Source: UBA7446 sp038143535 (GTDB lineage Bacteria > Bacteroidota > Bacteroidia > Flavobacteriales > Flavobacteriaceae). From it: a stretch of 64,000 nt of DNA. The notes below the pieces were generated by a model. That model saw nothing but the letters and a program-made list of their open reading frames with translations. It was not told the origin of the DNA and made no database searches. Of the stretch, positions 24,724 to 33,838 are shown piece after piece; within the stretch, counting starts at the first letter, position 1; each line of letters begins with the position of its first letter. The translations under genes were made by a program, and so were the position numbers. Location: the NCBI GenBank assembly GCA_038143535.1, contig JAYQMD010000001.1:1364001-1428000 (forward strand), in the 5' to 3' direction.

Positions 24724-26243
24724 TTAAATCGATTGGTGCATGGGTCGCAACAAATCGTTTACGGTTTTTACTGGATTAAAAGTACGGACGGGTACTTCCA
24801 CAAAAATACTGTTCCAATCTGCCATTCCACCATTCCACAAACCCGGACGTTCCATGGCCTTTATTGCTACTCCACATAAAGACTTTTCAACCACATAGTA
24901 GCTGTCGTTATCCACAAAATTTTTCAAATTATATTTTTTCCCTTTGTGGTTATAGGTTGCACAAACAATATCAACTGGATTGAAGTGGGTGCCCGATTTA
25001 AAAATATCTTTTTGAGCGTTATTTGACATATTGACTTGTGCACTTTCAACAATTTGAAGACTTGTCTGACCTGACTTTTCAACCCAAAAAGGACCTCCAC
25101 CAGGCTCACCTTCATTTTTAACCATACCACAAACACGTAATGGACGGTTGAGCTTTTGTTGCAGGAATGCGTGTAAAGCCTCTCCAGGCAAGTTTTTGGG
25201 AACGTCTACATTGAGTTGATCTTGAACAAATGTTTTAATGCTATCCAAATCTGGTGTTTCCTGTTCTTCAAGTGCCCGACTGAACGTATAGATTTGCTTT
25301 AACTTGGATAGCAGTACACCCGCAAGTATTTTTTTGTAAAAGCCTGCTTTTTTGTGGTAAGCTGCAACAGCAACATTGTCTATATTGCTTAAAAAAACAA
25401 TTGCCTCTTTCAGGTCATTTAGGTTGTCGATAAGTGCTCCGTGACCAGCCGCCCTGAAAAAAAGATTGCCCTCTTGGTCGCGATAAGGACTGTTGTCTAA
25501 CTTGGCCGCTATGGCATCTGTACTTCTTTTTTGATGAGAAAAAGAAACATTGGTTTGGATAGTGTTAGTTGTGTTTATTTCATCAACGCTTAATGAAAGC
25601 GACTGCTGAAAGCTTTCTTTTGATGCTGGCGGAATGGTAAAGTGAATGTTCATGGATTTGTTAACTACCATAAATTCTTTTGAAAAAAATAACTGTTCTT
25701 CTGCAGCATTCCGGATATCACCCGTATAGTTGTGAAAAGGAATAAGCGCTTTGGGCAGCGCACTTAGTAGTTCGACTGTTTTAAGGATGAACAGAAACCT
25801 GTAATCTTTTTGAAAAGCACCATTTTTAAGTTCTGTTACTTGAGTCTTGATACTTTGGTAAAAAGGAAGTTTTTCGAGCCCACCCAAAATGATGGCGAGT
25901 TTGTATGTCTTTTTTCTATTGAGGTAGCTCCTTAATGTTTCTTTTTGGGATCATAGCGATTGGTAAAGTAATGCAAGAATTTAAACATCCGAGTGGCCAT
26001 CCCCGATGCTGGAATAAAACGCACAAGCGAAAAAGACTCCTTTTCCGAATCAAATAGTGCGGCAAAGTCTTCCATTTGTTGTTGTGATAACACTTGTATA
26101 CCGTCCCCTTGTGTGGCTGGTCTTAGTAGTTTAACAGCATTGGTTTCTTTTTCAAGAAGTGTAAGTTGTGCCGCCACATCATCTGTTGAAATGCCAATAT
26201 CATCAAATAGTGCTAAATCTTGTTTCGTAAAACTATCTTTCAT
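24724..26243 (-). pseudogene. DUF4301 protein, split by a -1 frameshift
   Basis: Two frames (26243-25932 and about 25930-24724) join into one DUF4301 protein of about 506 residues, the usual family length. Adding one A to the five-A run on the minus strand (T-run 25942-25946) gives RYDPKKETLRSYLNRKK and continues into ILGGLEKLPFY. Family function is unknown, but FIPASGMATRMFK and the HGALIDNL...FLSNIDN segment resemble nucleotidyltransferase (UDPGP, GT-A) motifs. Its start overlaps the NadR-like kinase gene by 4 bases, so it belongs to that operon. Confidence 0.82.
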
Positions 26244-26797
26244 GCATATTGTTTTAAACAGTCCATGACTTTCAAAATGCGCACCTCATGGGCGCCCTGT
26301 AAAGTGGTGTAGGTAATATTATTTTCGTTTAGCGCAGTTTTAAACGCAGTTAACATCTCGTGGCGTTGATGGGGGCGGTCCCGCAACAAGTCCTTTTCAA
26401 AAGGAACGTCAATATCCGTTAAAAAGTATATGTCGTAGTGATTTACTTTGTTTGCTTCTAAAACGCGTGTGTCACACCAGCCATCAAAATAAGCTTTTGC
26501 ATACACTTCCGTAGAAAGCAAATTTGTGTCACAAAATAGAAATGTATCGGCTTGTTGAAGTGCTTGATTTTCAAGTCTCATCTGCCCTTTAGCAATGGGG
26601 TAAATATCTTCTGGAGCACATATTTTGCCTGTAAGTTCTCGTTTTTCTTCGAGATATTCCCGTGCAAATTCAGGTACCCATTTTGTTTTAAATACTTTTG
26701 CCAGAGCCTTGGCTAGAGTAGTCTTTCCCGTAGATTCAGGTCCAAAAAACACAACTCTTATACAGCTGCTTACGTGTTGTTTAAGGTTTTCTTCCAT
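26240..26797 (-). CDS. NadR-like P-loop kinase (AAA_28)
   Basis: 185 residues from the ATG at 26797; the longer frame to 26917 lies inside pnuC. It has a Walker A motif GPESTGKTTLAKAL and matches the ribosylnicotinamide kinase domain of NadR (PEFAREYLE, FCDTNLLSTEVYAKAYF). It lacks the N-terminal nucleotidyltransferase and repressor domains of full NadR. Next to PnuC, phosphorylation of imported nicotinamide riboside to NMN is the expected role; the nearby TPP riboswitch makes a thiamine-type substrate an alternative. It overlaps pnuC by 28 bases and DUF4301 by 4. Confidence 0.87.
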   Translation of the reverse strand: MEENLKQHVSSCIRVVFFGPESTGKTTLAKALAKVFKTKWVPEFAREYLEEKRELTGKICAPEDIYPIAKGQMRLENQALQQADTFLFCDTNLLSTEVYAKAYFDGWCDTRVLEANKVNHYDIYFLTDIDVPFEKDLLRDRPHQRHEMLTAFKTALNENNITYTTLQGAHEVRILKVMDCLKQYA

Positions 26798-27387
26798 GCT
26801 AAATAACCGTAAATGGCAATGAGTGTAAATATAATGTATTGAAGGGAGGTAAAAACGAGTCCTTTGTAAAGGTATAAGGGAACCGAAATAACATCTCCTA
26901 CAATCCAAAAAATCCAATTTTCAATTTTTTTACGTGCCATTAACCACATACCTACAAAAAATACAGCTGTGGTAAGCGTATCAACATAGGCTGTCCAGGT
27001 GTTCCACTTTCCCGCCGACTCATATAGTGTATAAACAAAGGCGAGTGTTGCCATAAAAATAATTATAGAAGATTTTTTTTCTATGACTGTAGTACGCGAT
27101 ATGGGAGTAAAGGCATCGTTTGTTTTTCGCGTCCATATGTGCCAGCCATATATACTCATGGCAAAATAATATGCGTTTATAATCATATCTCCCAGTAAGT
27201 CCCACTTAGATAGAAGATAAACAAAGATTCCCGTTGAAATTATTCCGGTGGGAAACACCCAGATGTTGTTTTGCTTGGCAAACCAAACACTTAAAAAACC
27301 AAAAATAACAGCAGTAATTTCGAGTGTGATATCTACAGAAGCATATGATGTATACTGGACAAAGAGAGTGTCTATAAGTTCTTGCAT
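26770..27387 (-). CDS. pnuC: PnuC-family vitamin transporter
   Basis: 205 residues with seven or so membrane helices. PnuC proteins carry nicotinamide riboside (PnuC), thiamine (PnuT) or riboflavin (PnuX) by facilitated diffusion, with trapping by an intracellular kinase. The NNIWVFPTGIISTGIFVYL segment and the WxxW in YGWHIWTRK are typical. The following gene is a NadR-like kinase, which favours nicotinamide riboside; the TPP riboswitch two genes on favours thiamine. Substrate therefore left open. It follows the phosphopantetheinyl transferase gene after one base. Confidence 0.9.
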   Translation of the reverse strand: MQELIDTLFVQYTSYASVDITLEITAVIFGFLSVWFAKQNNIWVFPTGIISTGIFVYLLSKWDLLGDMIINAYYFAMSIYGWHIWTRKTNDAFTPISRTTVIEKKSSIIIFMATLAFVYTLYESAGKWNTWTAYVDTLTTAVFFVGMWLMARKKIENWIFWIVGDVISVPLYLYKGLVFTSLQYIIFTLIAIYGYLAWKKTLNNT

Positions 27388-27388
27388 A

Positions 27389-28003
27389 TTAACTTGTTTT
27401 GAGCGCTACAGCACAAGAAAATTGTGGCCAATGATAAATCCAATTTTTTAATTCAATTATTTGTTCATTTATATGAATCGCTGCAACAGGGTGCTCACAT
27501 TCCATTTGAGTAGTTCTGATATGTTGAAGAAAGCTCAATCCTTTTTTGCCAAAGGCTTTGTAGGCGGCTTCTTTTATGCACCACTGCGTAGTTCTGTAGC
27601 GATCTGTCTCTTGTGATTGGCGCTCTGAGGTGTGCAAGAATTTGGGGGCAATTCGCTGTACTTTAGGTCGCTCTTTTTCGATATCTATACCCAAGGGGTT
27701 GTTACCCACTGCTATTGCAGCAAAATCATGGGAATGCGTAATGGAAATAAACTTTCCGTCAGCTAAATGCGGTTTTCCAAATGCATCATAATGCAATGCG
27801 GCTGGTGTATATCCAAGTGCCTTGAGCAAATGCCTAACGCTCAAAAAGCCTTTCAGGTGTACACTCGATTTAATAGTGCCTATCCTGTTGATACACATAT
27901 CGGTAAGTGAAATATCTTGGCGCAACCAATCCTCAGGTTCATCTATCTGCCATACCAAAAACTGCGTATTGTATGGGAGCTGTTCTTTTTTGTAAATGGG
28001 CAT
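27389..28003 (-). CDS. 4'-phosphopantetheinyl transferase (Sfp/AcpT type)
   Basis: 204 residues. These enzymes move phosphopantetheine from CoA to a serine on carrier proteins. The metal-binding GIDIE motif (NPLGIDIEKERP) and the W-x3-EAAYKAFGKKG motif are present, preceded by FISITHSHDFAA. It is the first gene of the run with pnuC, the kinase and DUF4301. The carrier protein it serves cannot be told; the organism should also need AcpS or this enzyme for fatty acid synthesis. Confidence 0.92.
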   Translation of the reverse strand: MPIYKKEQLPYNTQFLVWQIDEPEDWLRQDISLTDMCINRIGTIKSSVHLKGFLSVRHLLKALGYTPAALHYDAFGKPHLADGKFISITHSHDFAAIAVGNNPLGIDIEKERPKVQRIAPKFLHTSERQSQETDRYRTTQWCIKEAAYKAFGKKGLSFLQHIRTTQMECEHPVAAIHINEQIIELKNWIYHWPQFSCAVALKTS

Positions 28004-28020
28004 GATATGTTGTAAATTTG
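27989..28020 (+). promoter_or_regulatory. Complete Bacteroidota-type promoter for ahcY
   Basis: A -33 TTTG (27989-27992) and a -7 TAAATTTG (28013-28020) are separated by 20 bases, the usual spacing. The ahcY ATG follows 32 bases later. Confidence 0.6.
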
Positions 28021-28039
28021 TCGGCTAATTGCTGGAAAT

Positions 28040-28047
28040 CAAATATA
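28040..28047 (-). promoter_or_regulatory. TAnnTTTG element for the phosphopantetheinyl transferase operon
   Basis: The minus strand reads TATATTTG, 36 bases before the transferase start. It faces the ahcY promoter, so the two leaders would overlap. Confidence 0.45.
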
Positions 28048-28052
28048 CAAAT

Positions 28053-29369
28053 ATGGCTACGAAAACGACTACCTACGTGCCTTATAAAGTCAAAGACATT
28101 ACGTTGGCTGATTGGGGAAGAAAAGAAATTGAATTAGCAGAGGCAGAAATGCCTGGTTTGATGGCACTGCGTAAAGAATATGGTGCTGAGCAGCCGCTCA
28201 AAGGTGCGCGCATCGCTGGATGCTTGCATATGACCATTCAAACTGCTGTGCTAATCGAAACACTTACAGCGCTTGGGGCAGATGTTACATGGAGTTCATG
28301 TAATATTTTCTCAACTCAAGACCATGCTGCAGCGGCAATTGCTGCTGCTGGAATTCCTGTTTATGCTTGGAAAGGCATGAATGAAGAAGAATTCAACTGG
28401 TGTATCGAACAAACTATATTCTTTGGTGAAGATCGCAAACCCCTAAACTTGATTTTAGATGATGGTGGCGACCTAACCAATATGATTCTTGATGAATTTC
28501 CTGAGCTTGCTGCAGGCATCAAAGGACTCTCCGAAGAAACAACCACGGGTGTGCACCGTTTATATGAGCGTATGCAAAACGGAACACTTCCGTTACCTGC
28601 CATTAACGTAAACGACTCGGTAACCAAATCGAAGTTTGACAACAAATACGGCTGTAAAGAATCAGCGGTTGATGCTGTACGCCGTGCAACAGACATCATG
28701 CTTGCTGGAAAGCGCGTTGTTGTCGCTGGATATGGTGATGTTGGTAAAGGCACCGTTGCTTCTTTCCAAGGCGCAGGCGCCATCGTTACCGTAACTGAAA
28801 TTGATCCGATTTGTGCGCTTCAAGCATCTATGGATGGTTATGAAGTAAAGAAACTAGAAACAGTCATTGATAACGCAGACATTGTTGTAACGGCTACAGG
28901 AAACAAAGACATTGTTGCTGAACGTCATTTTCGTGCCATGAAAGACAAAGCCATTGTATGCAATATTGGTCACTTTGATAACGAGATTGATATGGCATGG
29001 CTAAACAATAACTACGGCAATAGCAAAGTAGAAATTAAGCCGCAAGTAGATAAATATACGGTTGAAGGCAAAGATATCATTGTACTTGCCGAAGGCCGAT
29101 TGGTAAATCTAGGCTGTGCTACTGGCCACCCTAGCTTTGTGATGAGCAACTCCTTTACAAACCAAACTTTGGCGCAGATAGAGCTTTGGAAAAATGCCGA
29201 TAACTACGAAAATAAGGTGTATATGCTGCCCAAGCACTTGGATGAAAAAGTAGCGCGTTTGCACCTAGAAAAACTCGGTGTTGAGCTAGAAGAATTAGAT
29301 AAAGATCAAGCGGATTATATCAGCGTTCCTGTTCAAGGGCCTTATAAACCAGAATATTACAGGTACTAG
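28053..29369 (+). CDS. ahcY: Adenosylhomocysteinase
   Basis: 438 residues from the ATG at 28053. The enzyme hydrolyses S-adenosylhomocysteine to adenosine and homocysteine, restoring the methyl cycle, with tightly bound NAD. Motifs are GCLHMTIQTAVLIETL, the catalytic NVNDSVTKSKFDN segment, the NAD-binding VVAGYGDVGKGTVASFQGAGA, and the C-terminal KPEYYRY tail that reaches the neighbouring subunit's active site. A complete promoter precedes it and a strong bidirectional terminator follows. Confidence 0.98.
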   Translation: MATKTTTYVPYKVKDITLADWGRKEIELAEAEMPGLMALRKEYGAEQPLKGARIAGCLHMTIQTAVLIETLTALGADVTWSSCNIFSTQDHAAAAIAAAGIPVYAWKGMNEEEFNWCIEQTIFFGEDRKPLNLILDDGGDLTNMILDEFPELAAGIKGLSEETTTGVHRLYERMQNGTLPLPAINVNDSVTKSKFDNKYGCKESAVDAVRRATDIMLAGKRVVVAGYGDVGKGTVASFQGAGAIVTVTEIDPICALQASMDGYEVKKLETVIDNADIVVTATGNKDIVAERHFRAMKDKAIVCNIGHFDNEIDMAWLNNNYGNSKVEIKPQVDKYTVEGKDIIVLAEGRLVNLGCATGHPSFVMSNSFTNQTLAQIELWKNADNYENKVYMLPKHLDEKVARLHLEKLGVELEELDKDQADYISVPVQGPYKPEYYRY

Positions 29370-29401
29370 CCATCTACATCATTTATTTAGTGGCGTATAA
29401 C

Positions 29402-29435
29402 AAAAAAACCCCGGTGCGCGATGCACCGGGGTTTT
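29402..29435. terminator. Bidirectional terminator between ahcY and rpmA
   Basis: A 9 bp GC-rich stem (29409-29417 with 29423-29431, 5-base loop) is flanked by an A-run on the left and a T-run on the right, so it can end both ahcY (+) and rplU-rpmA (-). Confidence 0.92.
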
Positions 29436-29456
29436 ATTTTTTTAATACGTTTCTGA

Positions 29457-29714
29457 TTACTGCTGTGTTTCTACAGAAACATACGAGCGGTTGTTTTTCT
29501 TTTTGGTAAAACGAACAACGCCATCTACTTTTGCGTGAAGTGTATGGTCTTTACCAAGATATACATTCTCTCCTGGATGGTGTGCGGTACCGCGCTGACG
29601 AACAATAATGTTCCCTGCAATTGCGTGCTGTCCACCAAATATTTTTACGCCTAAGCGTTTCGATTCCGATTCTCTACCGTTCTTGGAACTACCTACTCCT
29701 TTTTTGTGTGCCAT
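29457..29714 (-). CDS. rpmA: 50S ribosomal protein L27
   Basis: 85 residues. L27 lies at the peptidyl transferase centre. Conserved features include the N-terminal MAHKKGVGSSKNGRESESKR, GNIIVRQRGT, and FHPGENV-type GENVYLGKDHTL segments. It begins directly at AHKKG, without the N-terminal extension that must be cleaved in Firmicutes. It follows rplU by 11 bases in the usual L21-L27 operon. Confidence 0.98.
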   Translation of the reverse strand: MAHKKGVGSSKNGRESESKRLGVKIFGGQHAIAGNIIVRQRGTAHHPGENVYLGKDHTLHAKVDGVVRFTKKKNNRSYVSVETQQ

Positions 29715-29725
29715 GACTTAATCTT

Positions 29726-30247
29726 TTATTTTTTTGCTTCAAGTGCCGCAATCAAGTCGGCTTTTTTCATAGATGAAATTCTTGCAATACCTGCTGCTTT
29801 AGCAAGGTTCTTTAGCTCCGCTACTGTTTTTGATGAAAAATCAGCAACTGCCTCCGGGGCAGCTTTTTTTGCAACTTTTGATGCTGCTGCTTTTGGCGCT
29901 TCTGCTTTAGCTTTTGGTGCAGCCTTTTTGACTTTACCAACTCCAACATGTTCGATGACAATTTCTGTCAACGACTGACGGTGACCGTTTTTAACACGGT
30001 AACCCTTGCGGCGTTTCTTTTTAAATACTATTACTTTGTCATCCTTTAGGTGACGTACCACTTTTGCTTCTACATAAGCATTGGCTACAGCTGGGGCGCC
30101 TACAGTAATCTTATCTCCGTCAGCCATCATAAAGACTTGGTCAAAAGAAACCTTGTCTCCTGTTTTGGCGTTTAATCGGTGGACAAATACCTTCTGGTCT
30201 TTTGCAACTTTAAATTGCTGCCCTGCTATCTCTACGATTGCAAACAT
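29726..30247 (-). CDS. rplU: 50S ribosomal protein L21 with C-terminal extension
   Basis: 173 residues, about 70 more than the L21 core. Residues 1-103 are the normal protein (MFAIVEIAGQQFKV, KKKRRKGYRVKNGHRQ). Residues 108-137 are an Ala/Lys/Pro-rich linker. Residues 138-173 (TVAELKNLAKAAGI ... KKADLIAALE) look like a small helix-extended-helix nucleic-acid-binding module of the SAP/HeH/Rho-N kind. It leads the rplU-rpmA operon from a complete promoter. Confidence 0.96.
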   Translation of the reverse strand: MFAIVEIAGQQFKVAKDQKVFVHRLNAKTGDKVSFDQVFMMADGDKITVGAPAVANAYVEAKVVRHLKDDKVIVFKKKRRKGYRVKNGHRQSLTEIVIEHVGVGKVKKAAPKAKAEAPKAAASKVAKKAAPEAVADFSSKTVAELKNLAKAAGIARISSMKKADLIAALEAKK

Positions 30248-30284
30248 ATCTATTTGTTTTTAGTGCTTCCTCATGAAGCGAGCG

Positions 30285-30315
30285 CAAATATACAATCTTG
30301 TATTATATCAGACAA
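30285..30315 (-). promoter_or_regulatory. Complete Bacteroidota-type promoter for rplU-rpmA
   Basis: On the minus strand a -33 TTG (30313-30315) and a -7 TATATTTG (30285-30292) are 20 bases apart. The rplU ATG follows 37 bases later. Confidence 0.6.
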
Positions 30316-30400
30316 TATTTTTTACTGTAACATTAATGTGAGCAAATCGTCAGTAATTTCAATCTAAATAAGTAATTTAGTCACACTAAAAATTTTTATC

Positions 30401-31717
30401 ATGAAACATCTCCTTTCCATAACCCTATTATTTGTATTGGGTTTTGTAAGTGCGCAATCTGTCTCCTTTGAAGAATACGATTTGGCTAACGGCTTACATG
30501 TCATCCTACATCAAGACAATACAGCTCCTGTGGTAACTACATCTGTCATGTACCACGTCGGTGCAAAAGACGAACAACCTGATAGAACAGGCTTTGCTCA
30601 TTTTTTCGAACACCTTCTTTTTGAAGGCACTAAAAATATTGAAAACGGTGCCTGGTTCTCTATAGTAACCGAAAATGGCGGTTCCAACAACGCCAATACC
30701 ACAGACGACCGTACCTATTATTATGAGGTTTTTCCTTCTAACAACCTTGAGCTTGGTCTTTGGATGGAGTCTGAGCGGATGTTACATCCCATAATTGAAC
30801 AGGACGGTGTGGATACACAAAATGAGGTCGTCAAAGAAGAAAAGCGCTTGCGGGTTGACAACCAACCTTATGGTAAGTTTTTAGAAAATGTTAAAAAACA
30901 TCTGTTTGTCAATCACCCTTACCGCTGGACTACCATTGGCGAAATGGATCACCTAGATGCTGCTACCCTAGATGAGTTTCTAGCATTCAATAAAAAATTC
31001 TATGTCCCAAACAACGCCGTTCTTGTTGTCGCTGGTGACATTGATATTGATAAAACAAAAACAATGGTTGAAGCATATTTTGGCGCTATACCGAGAGGTG
31101 CGGACATAGAAAGAATTTCTTTGACCGAAGAACCTATTCGGGAGGAATTAAAAGCAGAAGCCTTTGATAGCAACATTCAAATACCTGCTATCATTACCGC
31201 ATACCGTACACCCTCTTTTAAAAGTAGGGAGTCTCGCATACTTGATATGATTTCTACATATTTGAGTGACGGTCCAAGTTCGAAACTTTACAAGCGTTTG
31301 GTTGACGAAAAGAAGATGGCACTGCAATCAGGAGCTATCAATATCGCACAAGAAGATTATGGTATGTATGTCATTTTCGGCCTGCCACAAGGAGAATTTA
31401 AACTTACAGACTTAATATCTGAGATGGATGATGAAATTCTCAAAATTCAAAAGGACCTTATTTCAGAACGTGATTATCAAAAACTGCTCAATAAGTTTGA
31501 AAATGGATTTGTTAGTTCAAATGCATCTGTAGAAGGTATTGCCAATTCCCTTGCTCGATACTATATGCTCTATGGAGACACCAATTTAATTAACAATGAG
31601 ATCGATATTTATCGTTCAATTACTAGAGAAGAGATAAGAGAAGTAGCCAATAAATACCTGAACACAAACCAGCGTTTGGTACTTGAATACTTGCCAGAAC
31701 CCGAACCAGCTAACTAA
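30401..31717 (+). CDS. M16 family zinc metallopeptidase (active-type)
   Basis: 438 residues with a signal peptide (LLFVLGFVSAQ). The inverted zinc motif HxxEH is intact in FAHFFEHLLFEGT, with the third ligand Glu in the NEVVKEEKRL region about 76 residues later. M16 proteases degrade peptides, often as heterodimers of an active and an inactive partner. The next gene, 11 bases downstream, encodes an M16 protein without the zinc motif, so the two probably form one periplasmic complex. Confidence 0.94.
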   Translation: MKHLLSITLLFVLGFVSAQSVSFEEYDLANGLHVILHQDNTAPVVTTSVMYHVGAKDEQPDRTGFAHFFEHLLFEGTKNIENGAWFSIVTENGGSNNANTTDDRTYYYEVFPSNNLELGLWMESERMLHPIIEQDGVDTQNEVVKEEKRLRVDNQPYGKFLENVKKHLFVNHPYRWTTIGEMDHLDAATLDEFLAFNKKFYVPNNAVLVVAGDIDIDKTKTMVEAYFGAIPRGADIERISLTEEPIREELKAEAFDSNIQIPAIITAYRTPSFKSRESRILDMISTYLSDGPSSKLYKRLVDEKKMALQSGAINIAQEDYGMYVIFGLPQGEFKLTDLISEMDDEILKIQKDLISERDYQKLLNKFENGFVSSNASVEGIANSLARYYMLYGDTNLINNEIDIYRSITREEIREVANKYLNTNQRLVLEYLPEPEPAN

Positions 31718-31728
31718 AATTTACTATC

Positions 31729-33777
31729 ATGAAAAAATTAATCGTACTATTCACATCCTTGTTGGTCTTTTCTGCAGTTGGCCAAGTTGATCGAAGTAAA
31801 CAACCGGTTCCTGGTCCTGCACCCACCATTCAAGTTAAAGAGCCGCAACAATACAAACTAAAAAACGGCCTCTCCGTGATGCTGGTTGAAAACAGAAAAC
31901 TGCCACAAGTAAGTGCAAGTTTAAGTTTGGACAACCCTCCAATTATGGAAGGAATTAAGGCAGGGTTGAGCGAGCTCACGGGCAGCTTACTTGGAAAAGG
32001 CTCAAAAAAAATAGCAAAAGATGATTTCTATGATGAAGTAGATTTTATGGGTGCCAATATTAGCATCAGTGCCTCTGGTGCATTTGCACAATCGTTGTCC
32101 CGCTATTTTGATAGAACTTTTCAGATGATGGCCGATGCTGCCATAAACCCCAACTTTACGGAGGAAGAGTTTGTCAAAGAGCGAGATGTCATCATTGATG
32201 CCTTGAAAGCATCTGAAAAAGATGTTACAACTGCAGCCAGACGCGTCGAAAGACTTTTGGCCTATGGAACAAATCACCCCTATGGGGAATACACAACACC
32301 TGGTACGGTGAATAACATTAAACTTGCAGATGTGCAGCGTTTTTATGACTTCAGATTTAGGCCTAACAACGCCTACCTTGTTATTGTTGGTGATATTGAC
32401 ATGGAAACTGTGAAGCCGCTGGTGAAAAAATATTTTGGGAAATGGAAACCAAATCCTGTTGCTTCAAGTCCAATTCCTGAAGTTAAAAACCCGAAAAGTC
32501 CACAAATTGATTTTGTGAATATGCCTAACGCTGTTCAATCAGAAGTTGTGGTGCAAAGCACCGCATACCTTGCCAAAAAGGATCCTGAGTATTTTGCTGT
32601 TTTAATGGCAAATTCCATTCTTGGTGGTGGTGGTGAAGCACGTTTGTTCCTAAACCTTCGTGAAGACAAAGGGTATACCTATGGCGCATATTCAAGTATC
32701 GGGAACGACAAGCTTACTGCAACGCGTTTTCGGGCTTCTGCCAGTGTAAGAAACGAAGTAACGGACAGTGCTGTGGTCGAGCTACTTAATGAAGTAAAGC
32801 GAATTCGTACCGATTTGGTCACAGAAAGTGAATTGAAAAAAGCAAAAGCCAAATATGTTGGTAACTTTGTTCGTTCCTTAGAAAGGCCTGCAACCATTGC
32901 GCAATTTGCCTACGACATCGCAACTGAAAATCTAGATAAAGATTTTTACAAAACATATCTTGATAAAATTAATGCCGTTACTGCTGAAGATGTTAGAAAT
33001 GTGGCCAATAAATACTTTAATGTAGACCAATCAAGAATCGTTGTGACTGGAAAAGGGGTTGATGTTTTAGATAACCTTGAAAAAGTCGAATTTAACGGAA
33101 AACGACTTCCTGTCAATTACTACGATAAATATGGCATAACTATTGACCGGCCTAAAAAGGTTTCTGTAGAAGGAGGAGTTACCGCTGAGACGGTTTTAAC
33201 CAATCACATTAATAAAACAGGTGTAAATAACTTGAGCGGCCTAAACGCCATTAAGCTTGTCTACAAAGGTACTTTTATGCAAATGGCCATTGTAGTTGAA
33301 GAAACGTATTCAGCGGATAAGCAAGAGCAAGTGATTTCCATAGGTGGAAACGCCATGATGTCAAGTGTTGTTAGTAAAGAGGGAGCTTTTATGAAGCAAG
33401 GGCCTAATCAGGTGGATTTGCCAAAAGTTATTTACGACGATCTTAAAAAATCCTTGGGGATTATCGTTGAAATTGGCTTGCTTGCCAGTGGAGAAGCTGT
33501 TTTAGAGGGAATTGAAACTGTAAATGATACAGAAGCTTATGTAATAAAAGTTCCTGGGGTTGGCGTGAGTTACACCAACTACTACAGCAAGGAAACAGGG
33601 ATGAAAATAAAAGAGTCTAGTTTGGTGAACTTTAATGGCCAGATGCAAACGAACAATACTAACTATGCGAACTATAAGGAGATCTCAAGCTTAATGATGC
33701 CAGGCGAGAAAAGCTTTGATCTTGGTGGTCAGGAAATTACTTTAACGCTTAAAGACGTAATTGTTAATCCTGATTAA
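31729..33777 (+). CDS. M16 family protein lacking the zinc motif, with extra C-terminal domain
   Basis: 682 residues with a signal peptide (LLVFSAVGQ). The first ~445 residues are two M16 lobes, but where HxxEH should stand the sequence reads GLSELTGSLLGKGSKK, so no zinc is bound. The second lobe keeps GGGGEARLFLNLREDKGYTYG, a substrate-holding motif. Residues ~450-682 form an additional beta-rich domain that resembles LolA-type lipoprotein carriers. The gene follows the active M16 gene, suggesting it is the non-catalytic partner. Confidence 0.9.
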   Translation: MKKLIVLFTSLLVFSAVGQVDRSKQPVPGPAPTIQVKEPQQYKLKNGLSVMLVENRKLPQVSASLSLDNPPIMEGIKAGLSELTGSLLGKGSKKIAKDDFYDEVDFMGANISISASGAFAQSLSRYFDRTFQMMADAAINPNFTEEEFVKERDVIIDALKASEKDVTTAARRVERLLAYGTNHPYGEYTTPGTVNNIKLADVQRFYDFRFRPNNAYLVIVGDIDMETVKPLVKKYFGKWKPNPVASSPIPEVKNPKSPQIDFVNMPNAVQSEVVVQSTAYLAKKDPEYFAVLMANSILGGGGEARLFLNLREDKGYTYGAYSSIGNDKLTATRFRASASVRNEVTDSAVVELLNEVKRIRTDLVTESELKKAKAKYVGNFVRSLERPATIAQFAYDIATENLDKDFYKTYLDKINAVTAEDVRNVANKYFNVDQSRIVVTGKGVDVLDNLEKVEFNGKRLPVNYYDKYGITIDRPKKVSVEGGVTAETVLTNHINKTGVNNLSGLNAIKLVYKGTFMQMAIVVEETYSADKQEQVISIGGNAMMSSVVSKEGAFMKQGPNQVDLPKVIYDDLKKSLGIIVEIGLLASGEAVLEGIETVNDTEAYVIKVPGVGVSYTNYYSKETGMKIKESSLVNFNGQMQTNNTNYANYKEISSLMMPGEKSFDLGGQEITLTLKDVIVNPD

Positions 33778-33838
33778 TAGCAGGAATTGATCTAGATGAC
33801 GTGTATTTCTTAGGGATTCTAAATCCAAAAGATTAAGA

